From DATJMJ01 sp035503915 (lineage in GTDB: Bacteria > Actinomycetota > Acidimicrobiia > Acidimicrobiales > Palsa-688): a DNA stretch of 64,000 nt. Below are positions 51,866 to 60,547 of this stretch, in pieces. The notes under the pieces were generated by a model that was not told where the DNA came from, did no database searches, and saw nothing but the letters and a program-made list of their open reading frames with translations. The position numbers were made by a program, and so were the translations under genes. The stretch spans positions 248,001 to 312,000 of the forward strand of contig DATJSU010000049.1 in assembly GCA_035503915.1 (NCBI GenBank), read 5' to 3'. Position 1 is the first letter of the stretch, and the number at the start of each line of letters is the position of its first letter.

Positions 51866-52608
51866 GCGTTGCCCACTTGACTGGCCGGTTCTTTGGTCGC
51901 TTCGCGTAGCCCGAGGTGGATGATGCACAAGGTTGGCTCGTCGGTCACGAGGGGGTCGAGGCCGACGGCATCGAGGGGCGCGCCCAGGCGCTCGAGGGTC
52001 GCCTTCAGCATGCCGAGATGAGCACCACACACGACTGTTCGATTTTCCCGGGCGATGTCTATATACGGGCAGTGCCGGAGGCGGAGCTCCCCGGCAGGGA
52101 GGTCGGCTTCGGGACGGAAGCCGAGGCGCTCAAAGAGACCCGTAACAACGGCGATCGCCTCTTCAGCAGAGAGTGCCTCCGATGACAGGGTTACCTTTTC
52201 GAGGACAGAGGCCCATCTGCGGCCTGCCCTTACCGCCTCCTGGGGGACGTTTGGCAGCTCCGCGAGCTGTTGCGCGAGCACTCGAGCCAGCTCTTTGTAG
52301 CTTGCCTCGGTCCGTTGGGCCTCCTGGTCGCCCAGCAAGCCCTCCACTGCAGAGGCCACCTCGTAGAGCACTCGAGGGCGGCCGCGCCTGGAGCGCTCCT
52401 CGGTCCGCCTGGTCAACACGCCGGCGGAGCAGAGGAGGTCCAAGTGGGCACGAGCCGTATTTGGGTGCAGCCCAACGGCGGCGCCTGCCTCGCCAGCGTC
52501 GAGAGGCCGGCCGACCCTCTGCAGGGTTTCCAGGAGTGCCTGCCGGCTCGGCCCTGCGAGGGCACGGTATGCCGTCTGGCTGTAGCCTCCTGGCAGCGGT
52601 CCCAGCAT
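51862..52608 (-). CDS. HTH regulator with cysteine-containing C-terminal domain (SufR-like)
   Basis: 248-residue regulator. The N-terminal winged helix spans about 10-85 (AVGLHPNTARAHLDLLCSAG, then RRTEERSRRGRPRVLYEV). The C-terminal part has Cys residues in LRHCPYIDIA, TVVCGAHLG and TLCIIHLG, spaced as in the SufR group, where they hold an iron-sulfur cluster. I infer redox or cluster-state sensing. Divergent from the molybdoenzyme operon and coupled to moaA, so it probably controls both. Confidence 0.8.
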   Translation of the reverse strand: MLGPLPGGYSQTAYRALAGPSRQALLETLQRVGRPLDAGEAGAAVGLHPNTARAHLDLLCSAGVLTRRTEERSRRGRPRVLYEVASAVEGLLGDQEAQRTEASYKELARVLAQQLAELPNVPQEAVRAGRRWASVLEKVTLSSEALSAEEAIAVVTGLFERLGFRPEADLPAGELRLRHCPYIDIARENRTVVCGAHLGMLKATLERLGAPLDAVGLDPLVTDEPTLCIIHLGLREATKEPASQVGNA

Positions 52609-52936
52609 GGCGGCCCCGGTCAGCCGAGGCGCCGTTCAAGCGGGGGGCCCACTCCGGGACGACGTGTGGCACGCACGACTGCCGATTATCCCTCGTTATA
52701 GGCATTTAAACAAGAAACTAAGTAAATAACGCCGTAGCAGCCCGAGAGCGGGCCGCGAGAGCCCTTCGCTCCTGGCGTGCTGCGGGATTATCTAGGGGCA
52801 CTAGGTCCCTAGTTGGCCAGGGCCGCCCGCTGCTTCAGTGGACCAAGGAGTGATGAGGGAGCGAACCTCGGGCGGGCAACCCCCAGCGCGAAGCCGCTCC
52901 CGGTCACCACTTGACGAGAGAGGAGACGTCACTGCC
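52609..52936. promoter_or_regulatory. Divergent promoter region of regulator and molybdoenzyme operon
   Basis: 328 bases with a marked A/T-rich island. GTTAT (52695-52699) and ATAAC (52726-52730) are inverted, with ATTTA (52704) and TAAAT (52723) nested inside. A second element at 52792-52813 holds ACTAGG-TC-CCTAGT and an overlapping CTAGGG-N9-CCCTAG. Both are candidate operators. A purine-rich AGAGGAGA serves as ribosome site for the oxidoreductase. Confidence 0.45.
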
Positions 52937-55447
52937 ATGACCTTGTCGAGACGTGCCTTCCTCGGGGGGAGCGCCGCCGCGGCCGGTGGGCTCGTCCTAG
53001 CCGACCACCTGCGGTTCTTCCAGCCGGCGTCGGCCCAGGACAGCGGTCCCGAGCCAAGTCCCGCGGTCGGGGTGATCACCGGGAAGGAACTGGTCTATAG
53101 GACCGGGCACTCCAACAATTGCGACGGGGCCTGCGGCCACCTGGTGCACGTGGTCGACGGCCGGGTGACGATGGTGGGCCCTGCACCCTGGGGCACCAAG
53201 ACGGTGTCGGGTGCACCCGCGCCCACGTTCCATCCGCGCATCTGCGCCCGCGGCCTTTCGCAGATCTCCAACACCTACAGCCCCGACAGGATCAAGTACC
53301 CCTACAAGCGTGTCGGGCCGCGAGGTTCAGGAAAGTGGCAACGGATCAGCTGGGACGAGGCGACCACGATGATCGCCGAGAACTTCACCCGGATCCAGGC
53401 AAAATACGGCAAGACCTCGGTCTGGGTCGCTCCCTACACCGGTTCGCTCGGCCTGATCGAAGGTGTCGTCGGCGTGGGCTTCCGCTTCGCGAGCGTCATC
53501 GGCGCCTCCGCTGGCGACTCCGAGGGCGACAACGAGGGCGACTCGGCAACCCCGTGCGGGTGGAACTACGTCCTCGTCGACCCGACAAACCCCGCCAACG
53601 GGGGCGGGTTTTTCACCGGGCACGAGTCTGTCGATTTCCTCAGCGCGAAGGCCATCGTCTTTTGGGCCAACAACGTGGCCGAGACGTCGATACCCGACTG
53701 GCGGATAATGCTCGACGCCCGGGACCAGTCCGGCACACAGCTGATCTCTATCGACCCGCGCTTCACTGTGACGGCGGCGGCGTCAGACCAGTGGCTGGCG
53801 ATCCGGCCCGGGGCGGACACGGCCCTCATCGACGGGGTAATCAACTACGTCCTCACCAACGGGCTGTACGACGCCGCCTACGTCCGTGCTTATACCGTCG
53901 GGCCCTACCTCGTCGACCCACGAACTAAGGGTTGGTTGCGGGCGAAGGACGCGATACCTGGGACCAAAGGCAAGGCGGGCGAGGGCTACGTCGTGTTCGA
54001 CGAGTCAGACCGCAAGGTAAAAGCGGCCAGCGACCCCACCCTCAAAGCGCCCGCCCTTCTCGGCAGTTATACAGCGGGCCCCGTCCAAGCGCCTACTGCG
54101 CTACAAGCCTTGGCCGACGCCATGTCGGAGTTCACTCCCGAGCGCACCTCGGAGCTCACCGACATACCCGTAGAACAGGTAATATCGCTCGCCCAGACCT
54201 GGGGGACGAGCAAACCCCTCGCCGTGCGGGTGGGTTTCGGCCTCTCCCATTGGTACCACGGTGACTTGCACATGCAGGCCCTTGTGACCCTGCAGGCAAT
54301 CACGGGCAACATCGGCGTCCACGGCGGCGGGATCACCACCTTCGCCGGCGGGCTCACAACGACGGCCTTTGACCTTGCCCACTTCTGGGCGCCCACGGGC
54401 AAGCCCTACACGCTCCTCGAGCCGATGAACTTCTGTGACGCCGTGGAGCAGGACAGGCCGTTCCCGGTGCGAGCGGCCTGGTTCATGATCGACAACTTCG
54501 CCCAGCAGATGTCGGACCGCAACCGCGTCGTCGAGGCGATGAAGGACCTCGAGTTTTGTGTCGTATCTGACTACGTCCTCTCTGCCACGGCCGATCTCGC
54601 CGACGTCGTCCTCCCGGCCTGTACTTATTTCGAGAAAACCGACCTACTCTCGTCGAACAATTTCTACCTGCAGTACATGCCGAAGATCATCGACCCTCTC
54701 TTCGAGTCCAAGTCGGACCTCGACGCTGCTTACTTGGTCGCCGACAAGATGGGTTTTGGCCAGTACTTCGACCGCTCTCCGGACGAGTACCTGCGGGAGA
54801 TCCTGCATATGGGCCAGGATGACGCCGACCCCACGGTCAAGGGCCTCACCTGGGAGCAGCTCACAACCGACTGCGTCCACCTCAACACCGACCCGTTGCC
54901 CTATGTGCCGTTCTTCAACAAGCAGTTCCCCACCAAGAGCGGCAAGATCGAGTTTTACGTCGAGATGCTCGTGCCCTATGGCCAGGAGATCGCCGTCCAC
55001 CAAGAGCCGATCGAAGCGTCTCCGACCAACCCTCTGTACAAGAAGTACCCGCTGGTTTTCCTCTCCACGCACACCCGTTTCCGGACCCACTCGCAGTACG
55101 TGGACCTGCCGTGGCTGAAGGAGGTCAACAACGGGGGCAACGGCTTCTTGGAGATCAACCCCAGGGACGCCGCGCACCGGCACATCGACGACGGCGACAT
55201 CGTACGCATCTTCAACGACCGCGGGCAGATGAAGGTCCGCGCGCGGCTCACCGAGTCGATGAAGCCAGGCGTTGTGAACTGCTACCAGGGTGGCTGGGAC
55301 ACCATCAAGGTCAAGCACTATATCGAGGGCCACCCCAACAACCTCACCCACCAGATTGCAAAGCCGGCCCAGGTCCTTATCCCTAATTTCCCGTCCAACG
55401 CGGCCTATTACGACTGCCTGGTCCAAGTCGAACGAGCGGAGGTCTGA
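52937..55447 (+). CDS. TAT-exported molybdopterin oxidoreductase, DMSO reductase family
   Basis: Catalytic subunit, 836 residues from the ATG at 52937. Twin-arginine signal TLSRRAFLGGSAAAAGG, then a cluster-binding stretch with His58, Cys62, Cys66 and Cys103 (GHSNNCDGACG ... RICARG). His in first place is the pattern of the type II branch (NarG, SerA, DdhA), where DmsA has Cys. FASVIGASAGDSEGDNEGD lies where type II enzymes carry the Mo-ligating Asp, and NNVAETSIPD matches the NarG-type segment. The C-terminal pterin domain includes LSTHTRFRTHSQY and FLEINPRDAAHRHIDDGD. First gene of a five-gene operon; acts outside the membrane. Substrate unknown. Confidence 0.9.
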   Translation: MTLSRRAFLGGSAAAAGGLVLADHLRFFQPASAQDSGPEPSPAVGVITGKELVYRTGHSNNCDGACGHLVHVVDGRVTMVGPAPWGTKTVSGAPAPTFHPRICARGLSQISNTYSPDRIKYPYKRVGPRGSGKWQRISWDEATTMIAENFTRIQAKYGKTSVWVAPYTGSLGLIEGVVGVGFRFASVIGASAGDSEGDNEGDSATPCGWNYVLVDPTNPANGGGFFTGHESVDFLSAKAIVFWANNVAETSIPDWRIMLDARDQSGTQLISIDPRFTVTAAASDQWLAIRPGADTALIDGVINYVLTNGLYDAAYVRAYTVGPYLVDPRTKGWLRAKDAIPGTKGKAGEGYVVFDESDRKVKAASDPTLKAPALLGSYTAGPVQAPTALQALADAMSEFTPERTSELTDIPVEQVISLAQTWGTSKPLAVRVGFGLSHWYHGDLHMQALVTLQAITGNIGVHGGGITTFAGGLTTTAFDLAHFWAPTGKPYTLLEPMNFCDAVEQDRPFPVRAAWFMIDNFAQQMSDRNRVVEAMKDLEFCVVSDYVLSATADLADVVLPACTYFEKTDLLSSNNFYLQYMPKIIDPLFESKSDLDAAYLVADKMGFGQYFDRSPDEYLREILHMGQDDADPTVKGLTWEQLTTDCVHLNTDPLPYVPFFNKQFPTKSGKIEFYVEMLVPYGQEIAVHQEPIEASPTNPLYKKYPLVFLSTHTRFRTHSQYVDLPWLKEVNNGGNGFLEINPRDAAHRHIDDGDIVRIFNDRGQMKVRARLTESMKPGVVNCYQGGWDTIKVKHYIEGHPNNLTHQIAKPAQVLIPNFPSNAAYYDCLVQVERAEV

Positions 55448-55452
55448 CAAAC

Positions 55453-56181
55453 ATGGGAGAAAGCGCGGGGACAACTCCCCACCACGCGATGGTCATCGAC
55501 ACCAACCGGTGTGTCGGGTGCTGGGCGTGCGCCGTCGGGTGCAAACAGATAAACAACGAGCCGCTGGGTTACTGGTGGAACCGCGTCCTGACTACCGCGC
55601 CGAACCAGTCGACTGCCATGAAGGAGCCGGCGAGCGAGAACATCGACGTCCCCTGGGGGGAGTACCCCAACGTCGAACTGGCTTACCTCCCGGTGGCTTG
55701 CCAGCATTGCAACGATGCCCCCTGCGTGAAAGTCTGTCCTGTCCAGGCAACTTTTCGCCGGGACGACGGCGCGGTCCTCATCGACTATGACCGCTGCATC
55801 GGCTGCCGCTACTGCATGGCGGCGTGCCCTTACGGCGTGCGCGTCTTCAACTGGGGCGACCACGAGTACGCCGCCGGCGGGGTCATCGGTTACGGGAAGG
55901 ATTACTGGACTGAAGGCCACCTCGTCTTCGAACCCGAGCGGCCCAAGGGCGTCGTGGAGAAATGCACTTTCTGTGTGGAGCGGGTCGACGTAGGCCAGGA
56001 GCCGTTCTGTGTGGAGGTCTGCCCTATGGGCGCCAGGGTTTTCGGCGACCTGGACGACCCCGGCAGCGAAGTGAGCCAGCTCGTCAACGAGGGAGGCGCG
56101 ACCCAGCTCCACCCCGAGCTCGGTACCAACCCGAACGTTTACTACGTCCCTATCCGTAAACGAGTCATGAGCGAGAGCTGA
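55453..56181 (+). CDS. Four-cluster ferredoxin subunit (DmsB/PsrB type)
   Basis: Electron-transfer subunit, 242 residues, with four [4Fe-4S] sites made from cysteine sets in CVGCWACAVGC, CQHCNDAPCVKVC, CIGCRYCMAACPYG and CTFCVERVDVG/CVEVCPMGARVF. No signal peptide: it is expected to be carried out by the TAT signal of the catalytic subunit. Starts five bases after that gene, with GGAGG upstream. Passes electrons between the molybdenum subunit and the membrane anchor. Confidence 0.93.
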   Translation: MGESAGTTPHHAMVIDTNRCVGCWACAVGCKQINNEPLGYWWNRVLTTAPNQSTAMKEPASENIDVPWGEYPNVELAYLPVACQHCNDAPCVKVCPVQATFRRDDGAVLIDYDRCIGCRYCMAACPYGVRVFNWGDHEYAAGGVIGYGKDYWTEGHLVFEPERPKGVVEKCTFCVERVDVGQEPFCVEVCPMGARVFGDLDDPGSEVSQLVNEGGATQLHPELGTNPNVYYVPIRKRVMSES

Positions 56182-56192
56182 GGAGGTAAACC

Positions 56193-57455
56193 ATGGCAAC
56201 CAACACCGCATCTCTCCCCCTGCGGGTGCGGTCCACGGGGTCGTTTGGGGTCAGCCTGTGGTATGCGTTCCTCGGCGCGGCCTGCACCTTCGGCCTCGCG
56301 GCCTGGATATACGAGCTGGACAACGGCCTCGCCTCGACCGGGATGAGGGACGTCGTGTCCTGGGGCTTGTACATATTCACCTTCGCGTTCTTCATCGGTC
56401 TTTCCGCCGGCGGCCTAATTATGGCGTCCAGCGCTGAGGTTTTTGGCGTGAAAGCGCTCAGGCCTCTCTCCAGGCTTGGGGTCCTCTCTGCCGCAGGCTG
56501 CGTGGCCGTAGCCGCCCTGATGATCATCCCCGACCTAGGCAAGCCCCAACGCATCCTCAACATCTTCATCCACCCCAACTGGAGCTCGCCCCTTATCTGG
56601 GACATCCTGATCATCACGATCTATTTCGTTTTTTCCGTCGTAGACCTCGCAATCCTGACCAGGCACGCGGCCGCGCCGAGCAAATTACGCAACACGGTAA
56701 GGGTGCTGGCATACGTCGGGCTGCCTACCGCCGTGCTACTGCACTCGATAACGGCATGGATTTTCGGGCTCCAGATCGCCCGTACTTGGTGGAACACCGC
56801 TTTAATGGCCCCCCTCTTCGTCGTTTCGGCGATCCTGTCTGGCACTGCGCTGGTGACGCTGCTCGCCTTGGCCGCAGAGCGCTGGGCAGGGTTCAACCTG
56901 CCGGCGGAAACCAAGCGCTGGTTGCGCGGGTTCATCACTGCCGTCCTCATCGTCGACCTGTTCTTTGTGGCCTGCGACTACATCACGGTCCTTTGGGGGA
57001 ACGTGCCGGCCGACAGAGCGGCGCTCAACCTCGTGCTGCCGGGCGGGGCATGGTCGTGGGTCTTCTGGGTGGAATGGGTCGTAGGTGGCGCCGTCCCTCT
57101 CGCCTTGCTCACCGTCCCTTCCTTGCGCAGGCTGCGCGGGACGCTCGGCGCGGCGGCCGTACTTGTTGTCACCGGCGTGTACGCCTTCCGGATCGAACTG
57201 GTGGTCATCGGGTTCATTAACCCGCTCACCCAGTACCCCCCGGGCAACGCCATCGGGACCTACAACCCCGTTGCGCCCTCCTTCGAGCTAGTGGGCCATT
57301 ACTCGCCGACCTGGGTGGAGTACGGGATCGTGGTCGGCCTGGTCGCCCTTTTCGCCGCCGTCGTCACTTTCGGCTATACGCGCCTCGGGCTGGCGGCCTC
57401 CTCGCACGAGCTCGACCGCGACGACGAGGCGCTGGCCGCGGCCCGCCACGACTGA
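56193..57455 (+). CDS. NrfD/PsrC-type membrane anchor
   Basis: Quinone-interacting membrane subunit, 420 residues, with about nine or ten hydrophobic helices. Family marks: FIGLSAGGLIMASSAEVFG in the second helix region, DLGKPQRILNIFIHPNWSSP and ITAWIFGLQIART. GAGGAGGTAAACC precedes the ATG. Longer than minimal NrfD and close to PsrC/HybB length. Completes a membrane-bound redox complex with the two preceding subunits. Confidence 0.92.
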   Translation: MATNTASLPLRVRSTGSFGVSLWYAFLGAACTFGLAAWIYELDNGLASTGMRDVVSWGLYIFTFAFFIGLSAGGLIMASSAEVFGVKALRPLSRLGVLSAAGCVAVAALMIIPDLGKPQRILNIFIHPNWSSPLIWDILIITIYFVFSVVDLAILTRHAAAPSKLRNTVRVLAYVGLPTAVLLHSITAWIFGLQIARTWWNTALMAPLFVVSAILSGTALVTLLALAAERWAGFNLPAETKRWLRGFITAVLIVDLFFVACDYITVLWGNVPADRAALNLVLPGGAWSWVFWVEWVVGGAVPLALLTVPSLRRLRGTLGAAAVLVVTGVYAFRIELVVIGFINPLTQYPPGNAIGTYNPVAPSFELVGHYSPTWVEYGIVVGLVALFAAVVTFGYTRLGLAASSHELDRDDEALAAARHD

Positions 57456-57466
57456 AGGAGGGACCG

Positions 57467-58162
57467 ATGCCTCATCCCGGAGCGCTCAGCGGGGTTGCCC
57501 AACGCCCCTTGTCGGAGGGTAGCCCGGCTGAGGCCGCGGGCTTCGACGAAGTCGCCCTCGTCGACGCCATCGGGCTGCTTTCCCATTGGTGGAGCCGGCC
57601 GGTCGTTGGTGAGGTCGCGACCTGGGCCGGAGCCGCCGGTCTCGAAGAGCACCTGCGAGCTCAGGCCAAAGCGGGCCCTGAGAAGGTGCTCTTGGCGACC
57701 ATCGGGCAAGACGATGGCTTGCTGGACGAGTACGAGCGCTTGTTCGTCGGCCCGGGCCCTGTCCCCTGCCCACCATACGAGTCGTTTTGGCGTGAAGACG
57801 TCCCGATCGACATCCGTCGAAGCTTGATGGGCCCCTGCACTGCCGAGTTGCGCCAGCTCTATCTCGAGCTCGGCATCGAGGTGGCGCCCGCTTCCGGGGA
57901 GCTGCCCGACCACGTCGCCATCGAGCTGGAGGCGCTCGGGTTTGCCCTCTCCTCTGAGGAAACGTACCCGATCGCGTGTTCCCTGTGGTCTGGACACCTC
58001 AGGCACTGGCTGCCACGCTTGTGCCGTGCCGTAGCCCGCGACGCCGAGATCCGTTTCTACCGTGAACTTGCTCAGTTGACCGTTGAGTGGAGCACCCTCT
58101 TGGACAGCAAGCTGGCGCTGCTGGCCGTCCAGGCCCCGGCGCAAGCCCCAGACGAGGCCTAA
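57467..58162 (+). CDS. TorD/DmsD-family molybdoenzyme chaperone
   Basis: Cytosolic chaperone that holds the catalytic subunit until cofactor insertion and TAT export; 231 residues, all-helical. Family marks: DEYERLFVGPGPVPCPPYES and ELPDHVAIELEALGFAL. GGAGGG precedes the ATG. Its N-terminal 30 residues are extra compared with TorD. Its place inside the operon ties it to the oxidoreductase encoded at 52937. Confidence 0.9.
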   Translation: MPHPGALSGVAQRPLSEGSPAEAAGFDEVALVDAIGLLSHWWSRPVVGEVATWAGAAGLEEHLRAQAKAGPEKVLLATIGQDDGLLDEYERLFVGPGPVPCPPYESFWREDVPIDIRRSLMGPCTAELRQLYLELGIEVAPASGELPDHVAIELEALGFALSSEETYPIACSLWSGHLRHWLPRLCRAVARDAEIRFYRELAQLTVEWSTLLDSKLALLAVQAPAQAPDEA

Positions 58163-58163
58163 C

Positions 58164-59852
58164 TTGAGGCTGCTGCCGGCGGTCGCGGGGACCGACGTCG
58201 CGGTCATCTTGTGCTCCGACGTCTTTGACCGACCTACTGTCCCCTTTTCGTTTCAACGCGCTGCCTCGCTGCTCCGTGCGCAGGCCCCTGCGGCACAGGT
58301 AATCGCCGTTCGGGAACTGTGCGCACGCCTCTCCGAGCTCCCAGACGCCTTCAGCTCATTGAGGGTGCCCCGAGTAGTCGTGGGGTGCGCGCGGGGCAAG
58401 GAACGCGAGCAACGGATCCGTCGCACGCTGCGCGATAAGGGCGCCCACCCCTCGGGACTGCAAGTCGTCGACTTGTCCTCGACCAGCGGCGGAGACCCCG
58501 TTCTTGCCGGCCATCAGCTCGTGGCGAGGCTGCGGGCGGCAGTGGCGCGTGCCTCGTCTGGCGACCTCAACGCCCCCATAAGCGAGCGGGCACCGGGGAT
58601 GGGGGCGAGCGCTTTCTCCCGCCGGGACTTGTTCAGGTTCGGCTGCTCGGCACCCCACCCGGTGGCGGCCTGGGCCGCAGGTTCTTGCACGGGCCAGGGC
58701 GCCGCCCGGCCATGTGTGGCATCCTGCCCACGCGGGGCGCTCTCCTGTCAAGGCTCACGGGTAACAGTCGACTCGGGCCGCTGCACCGGCTGCGGCGCGT
58801 GCATAAGGACTTGTGGCACAGGTGCTCTGACGTTGAACGGGGCCTGTTTGGCGGAGCTCGAGGCGTCCGGCAACTGTTTAGCAGACGAGGCTCGCGGCCT
58901 CGGCTTTGGAGTGATGATCGTTTGCTCTCAGGCTGCGAACGTCGTACGGCTCGGGAGCGGGTGGCTGCCTCTTGAAGTGCCGTCCCTCGAAATTGTCACA
59001 GCCGGCTGGGCCTTGCAGTACGTCGCAGCAGGCGTCCCAGTGGCGTTGATGGGGTGCGCCGAGGCGGCCTGTTCATACCGGGCGAGAAAGGTCGCCGGCT
59101 TCGCCTCCAGCCTGTTAGGACAAGTAGCACCCGAGCACCGTCGCATGGTCGTGCTGCGGTACGACTTGGGACCGGCCCGAGCTGTGGCCGCCGACCGTGG
59201 GGCATGCACAGATGTCCCACCGTCGGCGTTTCGCCTCCACTTCAGGGAACCAGAAGCGACTGTCCTTGCCGCCCAGCATCTCGTCCCGGAGGATCAGCAG
59301 CTCGTCCCGCTGCCGGGGTCCTGGCGGCTAGAGTCGCCGTCGGCACCGCTCGGAGAGATCGACATCGACCAGGCGCGCTGCTCTGGGTGCGGGTGCTGCG
59401 TGCAGGCCTGTTCTTCGGGCGCCTTGTCGATGGCCGCGGGCCAATGGCGTGGGCTCGCGTTTGACTTCGACCCTCGCGCCTGCTCGGCGTGCGAGGCATG
59501 CGTTCGCTCTTGCCCCGAGGGAGCGGTCTCCCTCACCCGTGCCGTCAGCTCGAGCATCCTCAGTGGAGGCCGTCGGGTGATCGCCGGAGCCGCAGCCAAG
59601 GACCAGTGCCCATTGTGTGGTCGCGCGACAGGTGCCTCTCCGGTCAGCCAATTTGTCGCATCCCGGCTGGCGGGGTCGCACCCCGAGGTAGCTGCCCGCC
59701 TTCGTGCCCAGGGTGGCTGCGTCTACTGCGTTGGCACCAGGGTCGCCAGCTCAGGGCTGGTAGGTGCTGGCCTGGCTTCGGCAGCCCAGGGGGGAACGCA
59801 AAGTGGCCGTCGGAGAGACGCTGGTCACGCCAGCCCGAGCGACCCGCTTTAG
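58164..59852 (+). CDS. Multi-cluster iron-sulfur protein with MvhD-like segment
   Basis: Unusual 562-residue protein, TTG start one base after the chaperone stop. Residues about 1-145: no recognised domain. About 153: internal SRRDLFRFG. About 175-217: ferredoxin-like C-x3-CP and CTGCGACIRTC. About 250-310: a segment with Cys254, then GVPVALMGCAEAACSYRARK, resembling the MvhD/HdrA iron-sulfur delta domain that passes electrons in hydrogenase and heterodisulfide reductase complexes. About 406-450: a second double-cluster ferredoxin (CSGCGCCVQAC, CSACEACVRSCPEG). About 482-522: CPLC and CVYC, possibly a zinc ribbon. No membrane segment. I infer a soluble electron carrier linking cell metabolism with the membrane complex; the family is not known to me. 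Confidence 0.75.
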   Translation: MRLLPAVAGTDVAVILCSDVFDRPTVPFSFQRAASLLRAQAPAAQVIAVRELCARLSELPDAFSSLRVPRVVVGCARGKEREQRIRRTLRDKGAHPSGLQVVDLSSTSGGDPVLAGHQLVARLRAAVARASSGDLNAPISERAPGMGASAFSRRDLFRFGCSAPHPVAAWAAGSCTGQGAARPCVASCPRGALSCQGSRVTVDSGRCTGCGACIRTCGTGALTLNGACLAELEASGNCLADEARGLGFGVMIVCSQAANVVRLGSGWLPLEVPSLEIVTAGWALQYVAAGVPVALMGCAEAACSYRARKVAGFASSLLGQVAPEHRRMVVLRYDLGPARAVAADRGACTDVPPSAFRLHFREPEATVLAAQHLVPEDQQLVPLPGSWRLESPSAPLGEIDIDQARCSGCGCCVQACSSGALSMAAGQWRGLAFDFDPRACSACEACVRSCPEGAVSLTRAVSSSILSGGRRVIAGAAAKDQCPLCGRATGASPVSQFVASRLAGSHPEVAARLRAQGGCVYCVGTRVASSGLVGAGLASAAQGGTQSGRRRDAGHASPSDPL

Positions 59853-59897
59853 TGAGGTGGGCCTACGATTGGTCGGTCACCGGGAGAAAGGAGCCAG

Positions 59898-60236
59898 ATG
59901 ACGCCGTCATCGACAGAGGAATACCTACCCGAAGTTTACCTGGGGCTCCGTGATCGGTTCCCCGGAGTTGCCGAGGCGATGGACGAGCTGGGCCGGGCGA
60001 CGACTGCGGCTGGCCCCCTCGACGAACGCACACAGCGGCTCGTGAAGCTAGGTATCGCGATTGGTGCCCAAGCCGCGGGTGCGGTGCGCTCGAACGTGCG
60101 ACGCGCTCTCGAAGCCGGGGCCTCCGGCGACGAAATCATGCACGTCGCGGCCCTGAGCATCTCGACGCGGGGGTTCCCCGCCGCCGTTGCTGCTTATTCG
60201 TGGATCGAAGAAGTGCTTACGACGCGGCCGTCATGA
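59898..60236 (+). CDS. Carboxymuconolactone-decarboxylase-family protein without CxxC
   Basis: 112 residues of the AhpD/CMD fold: DERTQRLVKLGIAIGAQAAG, RRALEAGASGDEIMHVAALS and STRGFPAAVAA. Peroxidase-type members have C-x2-C in the helix after IGA; here that spot reads AQAAGAVRS, so the redox cysteines are gone. GGAGAAAGGAG precedes the ATG. Follows the iron-sulfur gene by 45 bases on the same strand, so it may belong to the molybdoenzyme operon. Function open. Confidence 0.85.
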   Translation: MTPSSTEEYLPEVYLGLRDRFPGVAEAMDELGRATTAAGPLDERTQRLVKLGIAIGAQAAGAVRSNVRRALEAGASGDEIMHVAALSISTRGFPAAVAAYSWIEEVLTTRPS

Positions 60237-60280
60237 CCGTGCTCCCCTCGGTGCGGGCGCACCACAACTTCTCATCCCTG

Positions 60281-60514
60281 TCAGTTCCCCGTCGCTAACT
60301 CATCAGCCAGTTGTTGAGCGGCCCGCAGCGCGTCGAAGGGCCCAACACCTGCCCGAGCGGCCAGCCAGCACGAGATCGGCGCGGCCGTCCTCTCGGAAGC
60401 ATGAGCCGCCGTGCCAGCCAGCTCGAGCAGCCAACCCAGCTCCTCTTCGCTGGGTGGGGCGGTGCCGAGCTTCTCCGCGAAGCGTGCCGTCCAATCCTGT
60501 GCAGCCAAGCTCAT
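60281..60514 (-). CDS. Small DUF6457-like protein
   Basis: 77-residue helical protein: GTAPPSEEELGWLLELAGTA followed by AHASERTAAPISCWLAARAG. This matches the short DUF6457 domain, found alone or attached to molybdenum-cofactor guanylyltransferase (MobA) in actinobacteria, which fits its place beside a molybdoenzyme operon. Overlaps no other gene; 33 bases separate it from the MerR stop. Confidence 0.65.
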   Translation of the reverse strand: MSLAAQDWTARFAEKLGTAPPSEEELGWLLELAGTAAHASERTAAPISCWLAARAGVGPFDALRAAQQLADELATGN

Positions 60515-60547
60515 GCCCGGAGAGGCTAGTTCGTTGGGCGCCCCCTC

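Noticed and set aside
51866..52030. Upstream extension of moaA
   Set aside because: Lies in the regulator gene, is Arg/Pro-rich, and makes MoaA longer than the family; the GTGA overlap is the better start.
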